Shown here: in pieces, positions 1-6,423 of the stretch
How the letters are laid out: each line of letters begins with the position of its first letter
How positions within the stretch are numbered: the stretch's first letter is position 1
The notes under the pieces: model-generated
Seen by the model: only the letters and a program-made list of their open reading frames with translations
Databases searched by the model: none
Told to the model about the DNA's origin: nothing
Origin: Devosiaceae bacterium
Lineage (GTDB): Bacteria > Pseudomonadota > Alphaproteobacteria > Rhizobiales > Devosiaceae
Assembly: GCA_021648375.1 (NCBI GenBank)
Contig: JAKISW010000058.1
Location: 1 to 9,153 of the forward strand
Direction: 5' to 3'
DNA length: 9,153 nt
Translations under genes and position numbers: made by a program

Positions 1-70
1 TTTCCTCACGGATCGCTTCAAGCGCAACTCTGGCCTTAAAATCAGGCGAATGGTTCTTTCGTTTGGTCAT
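1..70 (-). CDS. IS3-family transposase OrfA, N-terminal fragment (cut by window edge)
   Basis: Reading leftwards from an ATG at 70-68 gives 23 residues beginning MTKRKNHSPDFKA and continuing RVALEAIREE. This is the familiar N-terminus of IS3-family OrfA proteins, the helix-turn-helix subunit that binds the element's ends and is joined to the OrfB DDE integrase by programmed -1 frameshifting. Only this start is visible, so the helix-turn-helix core, leucine zipper and frameshift site are not in the window. The frame is open to the edge. It has the same orientation as the azoreductase gene it interrupts. Identification rests on recalling this N-terminal pattern. The family is fairly sure; the subgroup is not. 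Confidence 0.8.
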   Translation of the reverse strand, partial: MTKRKNHSPDFKARVALEAIREE

Positions 71-109
71 TTTGAATCGTCTTTCTTATAAGTCGATCCA
101 CCTTAACTA
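1..109 (-). mobile_element. End of an IS3-family insertion sequence (runs off the left edge)
   Basis: The minus strand here holds the start of an IS3-type orfA and its short upstream region. The inner boundary is inferred, not read from a known terminal repeat: the azoreductase homology stops at about position 110, right after a Gln codon, and an in-frame TAG follows at 109-107. The minus-strand sequence from 109 begins TAGTTAAGGTGGATCGACTT. An alternative 5'-TG end is possible at position 100. The other end, the orfB frame and the target duplication lie outside the window, so the exact IS name and the direct repeats cannot be given. Confidence 0.7.
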
Positions 110-583
110 CTGGTACGAAATTGCGCGACCACCTCTGGGTTCCTGGCTATAGTCACCCCCGGTTGTCATGAGGACTAGCGCCTTGGTGCCCTGACGCAGG
201 CCTTCATAGGATCCATCATCTTTTATTTTGAATGTTTTGCCGTTTTGAATTACCGCATCAAACCACGCCTTAACAACGGCTGGAATACTGAAATTATACA
301 TGGGATAGGCCAAAACAATTCGCTCAAAACTTTGCAGCTGCTCGACCATCTGATCAACATCTTGCAAAACTTCACTCTCGTCTGCATCGAGTTCCATCCC
401 CATAAAATTGCGTTTCAGCAGGGCGTTTAGATTGTTACCCAACAATAATGGTGCAGGGTTTGCAACAAGATCAAGATGGGTGATGTCGGCTTTATTTTTT
501 GTTGTATCGATAAATGTTTGTACCAGTTTTTTTGTGTTTGATTCATGACGAGGTGTGCAGCTGATCAGCAATATTTTGCTCAT
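107..583 (-). pseudogene. azoR: FMN-dependent NADH-azoreductase, C-terminally truncated by the IS
   Basis: The product resembles AzoR, a flavodoxin-fold FMN enzyme that uses NADH to reduce azo compounds and quinones in the cytoplasm. The chosen start (583) gives MSKILLISCTPRHESNT, the usual N-terminus with the flavin-phosphate loop. It has GGAAAA upstream, whereas the ATG at 595 has no Shine-Dalgarno. The motif PMYNFSIPAVVKAWFD (FMN-binding) lies near residues 94-109, followed by a G-K-T-F segment and TTGGDYS near 139-145. Intact family members have about 200 residues. This frame stops after about 158, at the point where E. coli AzoR continues into its conserved PYL...GFIG segment. The IS begins immediately after, so the last ~40 residues are lost or displaced to the left. 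Residual activity is unlikely because the missing part contributes to the fold and dimer. Family confidence is high; truncation is high; strict loss of function is inferred. Confidence 0.85.
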
Positions 584-642
584 GTTGTTTTCCATTTAAC
601 TTTTGTAAAAAAATCACCATAGAAATTTCTTCAACTGAACTT

Positions 643-672
643 TTGATATTTTGTGCTGGAATTTGACGTCAA
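643..672 (-). promoter_or_regulatory. Candidate azoR promoter
   Basis: On the minus strand TTGACG (672-667) is followed after 18 bases by TATCAA (648-643), each matching the sigma-70-type consensus at four or more of six bases. It would place transcription start about 50 bases before the azoR ATG. The -35 box lies inside the TTTGACGTCAAA palindrome. This is a pattern match only. Confidence 0.35.
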
Positions 673-673
673 A
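662..673. promoter_or_regulatory. Palindrome TTTGACGTCAAA, candidate operator
   Basis: A perfect 12-base palindrome with no mismatches. It overlaps the candidate azoR -35 box, the usual place for a repressor site. The same half-site, ATTTGACGT, recurs at 711-719, exactly 50 bases from its first copy at 661-669. A dimeric regulator of the GntR or MarR kind is a reasonable guess, but no regulator gene is in the window to pair with it. Confidence 0.4.
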
Positions 674-822
674 CTTTTCGATTAAATTTAGAAAAATAAA
701 ATCATCATGCATTTGACGTGCGGCGTTGTGAGGCTTACCGTGCCTTGTTGAAAATTTTTAAAACCTTGATTCATGGGACTTGTTTCACTGGAGATGGGCA
801 AAAATAAAACGGGGAGAATTTC

Positions 823-1830
823 ATGTTAAAAAAACTGACTCTGGCAATTGCTGTTGCCGCGATCTGGAGCGGAGGGGCAATGGCTCAAACCGAGATACCA
901 TTTGCTCTGGACTGGAAATTTGAAGGACCGAGCGCTGCCTATTTCGCCGCTGTGGATAATGGTCATTTTGCTGCGGAAGGGCTATCGGTCGATATTTCTG
1001 CTGGTCAGGGCTCGCTCGATGCCATTCCAAAAGTTGCCACCGGTGCATTTCCTGTTGGCTTTGCTGATATTAATTCGCTGATTACATTTTTGGATAAAAA
1101 CCCCGGTGCGCCGGTGATTGCGGTGATGATGGTTTATGACAAGCCACCGTTTGCCGTAATCGGGCGTGCTTCGCAGGGAGTAAGCAGCCCCAAGGATCTT
1201 GAGGGTAAAATTCTTGGTGCTCCACCACCGGATGGTGCCTGGGCACAATTTCCAGCTTTTGCCACCGCTGCGGGCATAGATGTTTCAAAAATCACTGTTG
1301 AGCCGGTCGGCTTCCCGACCAGAGAACCAATGCTGGCCGAAGGCAAGGTTGATGCGATTACCGGTTTTTCATTCTCCAGCTATCTCAATCTGGTGCGGTT
1401 GGGCATTGATGAGGACGACATAAAAGTTCTGCTGATGGCTGATTATGGGTTGGAGCTTTATGGCAACGCCATAATTGTCAATACGGATTATGCGGCCCAA
1501 AACCCTGAAATTATTACCGGCTTTATCCGGGCGGTCGCCAATGGCTGGAACGATGTTATTGCCGACCCGGCAGCGGGTGCCGCCATGGTGCAAAAGCGTA
1601 ATCCGGCAGCGGATGTGGCATTGGAGCAACGTCGTTTGCAGCTGGCAATAGATGCAAATGTTGTTACCGATTACACCAGAGCCAACGGTATGGGTGGCAT
1701 TGATGCTGATCGTATGGCGCGCGCTTTAGAGCAATTGGCGCAAAATTATCAGTTTGAAAATCCTGTTGATCCCAGCCATTATTTTGACAGTTCCTTCCTG
1801 CCCGATGATGGCAGCCTGATGTTGAAATAG
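823..1830 (+). CDS. ABC importer periplasmic binding protein, NMT1/THI5-like
   Basis: This is the solute receptor of an ABC importer of the NitT/TauT/ThiY class. It captures a small molecule in the periplasm and delivers it to the permease encoded downstream. Residues 1-21 are a signal peptide (MLKK, hydrophobic core, AMA before Gln22) fitting signal peptidase I. The mature part begins IPFALDWKFEGPSAAYFAA and D-N-G-H-F-A-A-E-G-L, the characteristic first lobe of the family. FADINSL near residue 85, V-Y-D-K-P-P-F-A near 105 and D-A-I-T-G-F-S-F near 177 suit a two-lobed binding cleft. The length of 335 residues is normal. The start has GGGGAG seven bases before ATG. The cysteine-rich motif of true Thi5 HMP synthases is absent, so it is a receptor and not an enzyme. 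Substrate unknown: an aromatic or heterocyclic compound, thiamine precursor, sulfonate or nitrile-like ligand are all possible. Confidence 0.88.
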   Translation: MLKKLTLAIAVAAIWSGGAMAQTEIPFALDWKFEGPSAAYFAAVDNGHFAAEGLSVDISAGQGSLDAIPKVATGAFPVGFADINSLITFLDKNPGAPVIAVMMVYDKPPFAVIGRASQGVSSPKDLEGKILGAPPPDGAWAQFPAFATAAGIDVSKITVEPVGFPTREPMLAEGKVDAITGFSFSSYLNLVRLGIDEDDIKVLLMADYGLELYGNAIIVNTDYAAQNPEIITGFIRAVANGWNDVIADPAAGAAMVQKRNPAADVALEQRRLQLAIDANVVTDYTRANGMGGIDADRMARALEQLAQNYQFENPVDPSHYFDSSFLPDDGSLMLK

Positions 1831-1864
1831 GCCGGTTTTATCAACCTGCTATTTAATAAGTTTT

Positions 1865-1893
1865 GGAAGGGCGGTTAATCTGCCCTTCCTTTT
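1865..1893 (+). terminator. Intrinsic terminator between binding-protein and ATPase genes
   Basis: A perfect 8-bp stem, GGAAGGGC (1865-1872) with GCCCTTCC (1882-1889), closes a 9-base loop and is followed by TTTT. It lies 35 bases after the binding-protein stop and 33 bases before the ATPase start. The T tract is short, so partial read-through is likely. That would give more receptor than ATPase/permease transcript, as in many ABC importer operons. Confidence 0.7.
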
Positions 1894-1925
1894 GCATTAG
1901 TGATATCGACAGTTCGGGGGGACTG

Positions 1926-2729
1926 ATGAAAGAAGAAAATCAGATAGAAATAAATAACGTAACCCACGCCTATCAGACTGATGATGGCCCGTTGCCGGTG
2001 CTAAAAAACCTAAATATTTCGGTGCCGATAAATTCATTTGTTGCAGTTGTTGGGCCTTCGGGATGCGGAAAATCCACCCTTACGCGATTGATCGCCGGTC
2101 TGATGATGCCCGATGAGGGCGAAGTGCGCCTGCATGGAGAGGTGATTACATCGCCCAAATCCAGCGTGGGAATGGCTTTTCAAAATCCGGTTCTTCTGGA
2201 ATGGCGCTCCATTTTAAAAAATGTGTTGCTGCCGCTGGAAATTGTTTCCAATAACCTGTCCCAAAAGCAAAAAGTGGACAGGGCCATGTCTTTGCTCTCC
2301 CTGGTTGGTCTTGAGGGGTTTGAGGATAAGCGCCCCTCTGAATTGTCCGGGGGAATGCGCCAGAGAGCCTCGCTTTGCCGGGCGCTTGTGCACCGGCCGG
2401 AGGTGCTAATTCTTGATGAGCCTTTTGGGGCGCTCGATGCTTTTACCCGTGAAGATCTATGGCAGATTATGCATGAATTGCGCAAAGAAGAGGCGTTTAC
2501 GACTTTGATGATTACCCATGATTTGCGCGAATCGGTATTTCTTGCGGATCAAGTGGTGGTTATGTCGGGACGACCGGCAAACAGCCAATTTGTTTTGGAT
2601 GTGACCTTGGGAAATGAGCGAACTCTGGAAGATCTTTATACGGAAAAATCAGTGAAAATGCTGGCCAAGCTTCGCCATGAAATTCAGATTGCCCAGGGTA
2701 GAAGTACCAAGACAGAGGAGAATGCATAA
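1926..2729 (+). CDS. ABC importer ATP-binding subunit (NitT/TauT class)
   Basis: This cytoplasmic ATPase powers the importer. In the 267-residue form every ABC landmark is present: Walker A GPSGCGKST (43-51), Q-loop Gln86 in AFQNPVLLEWRS, signature LSGGMRQR (140-147), Walker B LILDEPFGALD (161-171) and the switch His198 in ITHDL. The MRQR signature and PFGALD are typical of the SsuB/TauB/ThiZ group. The frame is open upstream to an ATG at 1863, but that start would fall inside the terminator hairpin and add 21 non-homologous residues. The ATG at 1926, with GGGGGG just before it, is better. The stop overlaps the permease start by one base (TAATG), pointing to translational coupling. Confidence 0.93.
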   Translation: MKEENQIEINNVTHAYQTDDGPLPVLKNLNISVPINSFVAVVGPSGCGKSTLTRLIAGLMMPDEGEVRLHGEVITSPKSSVGMAFQNPVLLEWRSILKNVLLPLEIVSNNLSQKQKVDRAMSLLSLVGLEGFEDKRPSELSGGMRQRASLCRALVHRPEVLILDEPFGALDAFTREDLWQIMHELRKEEAFTTLMITHDLRESVFLADQVVVMSGRPANSQFVLDVTLGNERTLEDLYTEKSVKMLAKLRHEIQIAQGRSTKTEENA

Positions 2730-3493
2730 TGGAAACGGTACGAAAAATTGCAATTCCCCTGTCAGCGATAGTTATTTTCTTTATATTCTGGGAATGGCTG
2801 GTATGGGTCAATCAATGGCCAAACTATAAAATGGCCTCGCCATCTGATCTATGGCCTGCTTTTTGGAAGTTTAAGGGGCTTTTTCTCTCCTATGGCTGGG
2901 ATACATTATGGCGTACAGTTGCCGGATTGCTGATTGCAATTATTGTGGGCACCGGATTTGGAATGGTCATGGGTCTTTCCAGATTTATGCGCGAAGCTCT
3001 TTACCCGCTACTGGTGGGTTTTAATGCCATTCCAAAAGCTACCCTTGTGCCGGTGATCGCCCTGATGTTTGTGGGCGCTGATGATATGAACACCGTAATG
3101 ATGGCGTTTTTGATTTCGTTTTTCCCCATTGCTGTTTCTGTTTCCATTGGCCTTTCAACCCTTGAGCCGGAATATCGTGACATTCTTAAATCCCTTGGGG
3201 CCAGCCGTTTTACGATTTTTGTCAAGATCGCCCTGCCCAAAACACTGCCCGAGTTTTTTGGGGCCTTAAAGGTGGCGGTAACGCTGGCTTTTATCGGAAC
3301 CAATCTGGTGGAAATTATTGAACCCCATGGTAAGGGGTTGGGCTTTTTGTTCGATAGCGGTAAAATTTCAGCTGATTATCCGTTGATGTTTGCGGTGCTG
3401 ATCGCTTTGGCTTTTTTGGGCATTTTACTATATTATATCGTCGTCATGCTGGAGAAAATTTTTGCCGGATGGGCCGAAAGAGCAGAGACTTAA
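2729..3493 (+). CDS. ABC importer permease subunit (BPD_transp_1)
   Basis: An inner-membrane permease that forms, as a homodimer, the channel of the importer. The 254-residue protein has about six hydrophobic segments: near residues 7-27, 61-82, 90-115, 121-142, 182-198 and 218-240. The conserved EAA loop that docks onto the ATPase is clear at about 147-174 (EPEYRDILKSLGASRFTIF and KIALPKTLP, with the invariant Gly157). Length and layout match the SsuC/TauC/ThiX group. Its ATG shares one base with the ATPase stop and GAGGAG lies eight bases upstream. No second permease or regulator gene follows, so the three genes form a complete minimal importer. Confidence 0.92.
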   Translation: METVRKIAIPLSAIVIFFIFWEWLVWVNQWPNYKMASPSDLWPAFWKFKGLFLSYGWDTLWRTVAGLLIAIIVGTGFGMVMGLSRFMREALYPLLVGFNAIPKATLVPVIALMFVGADDMNTVMMAFLISFFPIAVSVSIGLSTLEPEYRDILKSLGASRFTIFVKIALPKTLPEFFGALKVAVTLAFIGTNLVEIIEPHGKGLGFLFDSGKISADYPLMFAVLIALAFLGILLYYIVVMLEKIFAGWAERAET

Positions 3494-3665
3494 GAGGGGA
3501 TGCCCCCTGATCATTGAGCTAATAAAGTTGCCCCTAATTCTAAATAGATAAAATTTTCTGTTTTTTTAGAACAAAACAGTTATTCATCCTTTGTATCGTT
3601 GCCAGTGGGGGCGCAATATTATTGCTGCCCAACGAATTTTTTTTAAAAATTCTGGTGAGGGTAAA
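3494..3665. other. Intergenic region and leader before cpaB
   Basis: 172 bases between the permease stop and the chosen cpaB start. It contains a weak inverted repeat CTGTTTT (3558-3564)/AAAACAG (3573-3579), a weak 5-bp AGGGG/CCCCT stem just after the permease stop with no T tract, and an AT hairpin next to the cpaB ribosome site. No clear promoter pair was found, although the functional change from importer to pilus makes one likely. Confidence 0.4.
3634..3652 (+). promoter_or_regulatory. AT-only hairpin directly before the cpaB ribosome-binding site
   Basis: GAATTTTT (3634-3641) pairs perfectly with AAAAATTC (3645-3652) across a TTT loop. It ends one base before the Shine-Dalgarno-like GGTGAGGG (3654-3661). 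A weak stem at this place could tune translation start, but this is only a structural observation. Confidence 0.35.
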
Positions 3666-4814
3666 TTGCTCAGAAAAGCACAAATAGACATTGATGAAAC
3701 CGGTTCTGCTCCTGATGGAATAGAGCGCAGGCAAAAACTTCCCGCAAGCAGCGATCAAGGCGTGTTGGCGGAAGTTGGCGGCTCTCCCACTGGTGTCGAG
3801 CGGAGAAAGCATGAGCGAGTAACCTATGACATTGCCAACCCTAAACAGGGGCATCCACAATATGAGGGGGTAGAGCGGCGAAAAACCGAGCGCCGCCAGA
3901 TGGATGCAATGCGTGCCGAGTTGCAACGTGCCGGATCTGAAAAAACCAAACAAAACGGCTTTGGTAAAATGTTTGCCCGATCTCCCGGGCGGCGCAGATT
4001 TAAAATGTCCCAGGTTTTATTGTTGGCGCTGGCTATAATTTCTGGCGGAATGGCAGCGTTTTTTGCCATGCAGCAAGACCCTGAACTAATAATTGAACCA
4101 ACCACAAAAGTTGAAGTTATAAAAGAGGCAAGGGTTCAGGTTTTGACAGCCCGGCAGGAAATCGGGGTGGGTCAGCGTTTGTCCAAGGCAACACTGGTTT
4201 GGGAAGAGTGGCCAATCGGTTCCGTTCGTTCAGACTATATAACGATTGAAGCCGCCCCTGATGCTTTAACAGATATGGGCGATGCTTTGGCCAGATTTGA
4301 AATTTTTCCCGGTGAGCCGATACGCGAGCAAAAGCTGGTTAGAGCTTCGCAGGGCTATCTTTCGGCGATACTTAATTCAGGAATGCGTGGTGTATCTGTG
4401 CCCATCAGGCCAGAGACGGCATCGGGTGGTTTTATAAATCCCAGTGACCAGGTTGATGTTATTTTAACCCGGGATACCCCTTTGGGTCTGACATCTGCGA
4501 CAATTTTAAGCAATGTAAAAGTGCTGGCAATTGGTGCGCGTCTTGGTGAACGCGGAGAAACTGGAGCGCCCGAGAGCGAAGGGGACGTTAGTGCACAATT
4601 TTTCAATGAAAATGCTATTGTTACCCTTGAACTTGATACAAAGGGAGCTGAGGTGATTGTTGGGGCCGTCGGACTTGGTAAATTGTCGCTGGTGTTGCGC
4701 TCCATGAAGGATTTTGCCGATGTGGGCAATATGCAATTAAGCACTTCAAATCAGGCAATCAGACTTTCCAGCCCCTTCTGGAATGCAAATGGCCAAACGC
4801 CTCAGCTGAGATAA
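3666..4814 (+). CDS. cpaB: Tad (Flp) pilus assembly protein CpaB/RcpC with long cytoplasmic N-extension
   Basis: CpaB links the inner membrane to the secretin in the Tad pilus machine. Using the TTG at 3666 (GGTGAGGG upstream) the protein has 382 residues. The open frame extends 25 codons further, to a TTG at 3591 without a ribosome site. Residues 1-115 are charged and cytoplasmic, with the motif G-[I/V]-E-R-R at residues 18, 43 and 68, exactly 25 apart. GRRRFK precedes one membrane segment (about 116-135), giving an N-in, C-out topology. A SAF domain follows at about 157-229 (VQVLTARQEIGVGQRLSKA, EEWP), then the RcpC/CpaB domain at about 230-350 (GMRGVSVPI, GFINPSDQVDVILTRD, VKVLAIG, TLELDTKGAEVI). 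Typical CpaB proteins have about 270 residues and begin close to the membrane segment, so the extension is unusual. Family call is firm; exact start is not. Confidence 0.9.
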   Translation: MLRKAQIDIDETGSAPDGIERRQKLPASSDQGVLAEVGGSPTGVERRKHERVTYDIANPKQGHPQYEGVERRKTERRQMDAMRAELQRAGSEKTKQNGFGKMFARSPGRRRFKMSQVLLLALAIISGGMAAFFAMQQDPELIIEPTTKVEVIKEARVQVLTARQEIGVGQRLSKATLVWEEWPIGSVRSDYITIEAAPDALTDMGDALARFEIFPGEPIREQKLVRASQGYLSAILNSGMRGVSVPIRPETASGGFINPSDQVDVILTRDTPLGLTSATILSNVKVLAIGARLGERGETGAPESEGDVSAQFFNENAIVTLELDTKGAEVIVGAVGLGKLSLVLRSMKDFADVGNMQLSTSNQAIRLSSPFWNANGQTPQLR

Positions 4815-4984
4815 TTTGCGCCGTTAATATGGTGTTGACCATAAATTGATAGGTTGGCTGTGATTTCCAAAAACAAGCAATTTGAAACTTTGTTGCCTGA
4901 TTTTGGAGAAGATGTTTGACACATATGGGGGCCAGGTGTTTTGAGGCTGATATTTCAGCGCGACATGCCTGTTGATGCAGTAAA
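4815..4984. other. Intergenic region between cpaB and cpaC
   Basis: 170 bases with no gene in the main set. It holds a candidate promoter, a second perfect TTGACA (4916-4921) without a good -10 box, and a 10-codon ORF (4912-4944) with GGAG three bases before its ATG. There is no strong Shine-Dalgarno immediately before the cpaC ATG, unlike most genes here. Confidence 0.4.
4835..4864 (+). promoter_or_regulatory. Candidate promoter for cpaC
   Basis: TTGACC (4835-4840) and TGTGAT (4859-4864) with an 18-base spacer match the housekeeping consensus at five and four of six positions. It would allow the secretin and lipoprotein genes to be transcribed separately from cpaB. Pattern match only. Confidence 0.3.
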
Positions 4985-6418
4985 ATGAATATTCGTAAAT
5001 TTTTTGCCAGTGATGAAATTGCAACCAGACCTTTGCACCATGTTATGCGGGCTGGCATAATATTATCGTTGCTGTTTGTTGTACTAGCATCAATGTCTGG
5101 ACGGGCAGTTGCTCAAACCATTGAATATGATTTGAGAACAGTTTCGGTATTAAAAATCAACCTGCCGGTATCCCAGGCGGTTACAGTTGTTCTCTCGGAT
5201 GCGGTTAGTAAGATCGTTGCGGCAGACCCCGGTATTGCGGATGCGCAACCGATTACCGACAAATCCATCTATCTGGTGGGCCGATCATTCGGCACAACCA
5301 CCGTTAATCTTTATTCAGAAGATGGAACACCTGTTGGATTGCTGGCGGTGGAAGTTGGGGTAAACAGTGCTGATATTTCGCGCTCGATCCGCGCCGCGCT
5401 CCCCCGTTCTGACGTCAAGGTCAACACGGTAAATGGTCGGGTGCAGCTTTCGGGTAGTGTCAATGATGCCTATTCCATGGAAAAGGTTCTGGAAATTGTT
5501 GATCAATATGGCTCCCCCTCCATCGTTAATGTCATTACCTTAAAAGGCGGGCAGCAGGTTAATCTTGAGGTGCGTATTCTTGAAGCCCAAAGAAATGCCG
5601 GGCGGGAGCTTGGTATTCAATGGGGCGGAAACGTGGGTGGTGTTTCGGTAGACATCGGGGGAGGGCCTCAAAACCCTGCCGCCAATGCAGGTTCGTTCGC
5701 AACTTTTATTACCAGCGTTATTTCCGGGGTTAGCGGGGTCAGTCTAAACGCCACCATCAACGCACTGGAAACAAAGCGATTGGTCAGAACTCTGGCGGAG
5801 CCGAACCTGACCACACTTTCCGGGGTGACGGCCAGCTTTTTAGCCGGGGGGCAGGTTCCCATCCGGGTCAATGATAACAATGGAAATTCCACCCTTACCT
5901 ATCGTGATTTTGGGGTTCGGCTTGAATTTACGCCCATTGTTTTGGATGATAACCGAATTCAAATTCAACTTTCACCTGAAGTCTCCTCCATTGGCAGTTT
6001 TACAGCCACAGGAGACCCGGTGTTTAATACCAGAACGCTCAATGCCACGGTTGAATTAAGAGACGGGCAGAGCTTTGCAGTTGCCGGCCTGTTGCAGAAC
6101 GATAATAATCTTCGCCAAAATCAATTGCCATGGCTGGGTGAAGTGCCGGTGCTTGGATCATTGTTCAAATCTTCGAGCTATCAAAAGCAGGAAACCGAAC
6201 TGGTGGTGATCGTTACCCCAAGGCTGGTGCAACCGGCGGTGCCGGGGCAGGAGTTGGCTACCCCGCTGGATAATAGCGCACCGGCCAATGATGTGCAGTT
6301 TTTTGCATTGGGGCAGATGGAAGTCACAAGGCAGATGAGGCGCAATTTTGAATTGGGAGCGGGAACATCCGGCCCGTTTGGCTATATTATTGATCTTGGA
6401 TCTGAGGGTGGGGAATAA
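4985..6418 (+). CDS. cpaC: Tad pilus outer-membrane secretin CpaC/RcpA
   Basis: CpaC forms the gated outer-membrane ring through which the Flp pilus emerges. The 477-residue protein has a signal sequence with a core at about residues 23-37 and a likely cut after AVA43 before Gln44. An N-terminal secretin domain follows at about 53-124 (VLKINLPVSQAVTVVLSDAV), then a BON domain at about 128-186 (VNTVNGRVQLSGSV), then QVNLEVRILEAQR at 191-203. The secretin core is at about 255-415, including ETKRLVRTLAEPNLTTLSG, VPIRV and VPVLGSLF, and it ends with ETELVVIVTPRLV (403-415). All are standard for RcpA/CpaC. The ATG at 4985 is used; ATG at 5045 (Met21) would still keep the signal sequence, and neither has a strong ribosome site. 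It is 170 bases after cpaB and five bases before the next gene. Confidence 0.95.
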   Translation: MNIRKFFASDEIATRPLHHVMRAGIILSLLFVVLASMSGRAVAQTIEYDLRTVSVLKINLPVSQAVTVVLSDAVSKIVAADPGIADAQPITDKSIYLVGRSFGTTTVNLYSEDGTPVGLLAVEVGVNSADISRSIRAALPRSDVKVNTVNGRVQLSGSVNDAYSMEKVLEIVDQYGSPSIVNVITLKGGQQVNLEVRILEAQRNAGRELGIQWGGNVGGVSVDIGGGPQNPAANAGSFATFITSVISGVSGVSLNATINALETKRLVRTLAEPNLTTLSGVTASFLAGGQVPIRVNDNNGNSTLTYRDFGVRLEFTPIVLDDNRIQIQLSPEVSSIGSFTATGDPVFNTRTLNATVELRDGQSFAVAGLLQNDNNLRQNQLPWLGEVPVLGSLFKSSSYQKQETELVVIVTPRLVQPAVPGQELATPLDNSAPANDVQFFALGQMEVTRQMRRNFELGAGTSGPFGYIIDLGSEGGE

Positions 6419-6423
6419 TTGTC

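Larger units (their letters stand above)
596..822. other. Divergent intergenic region between azoR and the importer
   Basis: These 227 AT-rich bases separate the minus-strand azoreductase start from the plus-strand binding-protein start. They hold a palindrome and repeated half-site, a plausible azoR promoter, and a strong ribosome site (GGGGAG at 811-816) for the binding-protein gene. I looked for TPP- or other riboswitch cores and did not see one. No convincing -10/-35 pair was found for the plus-strand gene. Confidence 0.6.

Noticed and set aside
596..822. TPP or other riboswitch upstream of the NMT1-like receptor gene
   Set aside because: No CTGAGA core or other recognisable aptamer motif could be found in the region.
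1863..1925. Longer N-terminus of the ATPase (21 extra residues from an ATG at 1863)
   Set aside because: It overlaps the terminator stem, has no ribosome site and adds residues unlike the family; ATG 1926 has a strong purine tract before it.
3495..3508. Hairpin AGGGG/CCCCT just after the permease stop as operon terminator
   Set aside because: Only 5 bp with a 4-base loop and no T tract follows; not enough to call.
3558..3579. CTGTTTT/AAAACAG inverted repeat as terminator
   Set aside because: Purely weak stem with one G-C near the base and no T tract after it; kept only as a note in the intergenic entry.
3717..3908. PilZ c-di-GMP-binding domain in the CpaB extension
   Set aside because: R-x-x-x-R is present in two repeats, but the D/N-x-S-x-x-G motif and the beta-barrel length are missing.
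5410..5417. TGACGTCA-like sequence inside cpaC as another copy of the azoR operator
   Set aside because: It lies within conserved coding sequence (Asp-Val-Lys), lacks the full flanks of the palindrome and is likely chance.
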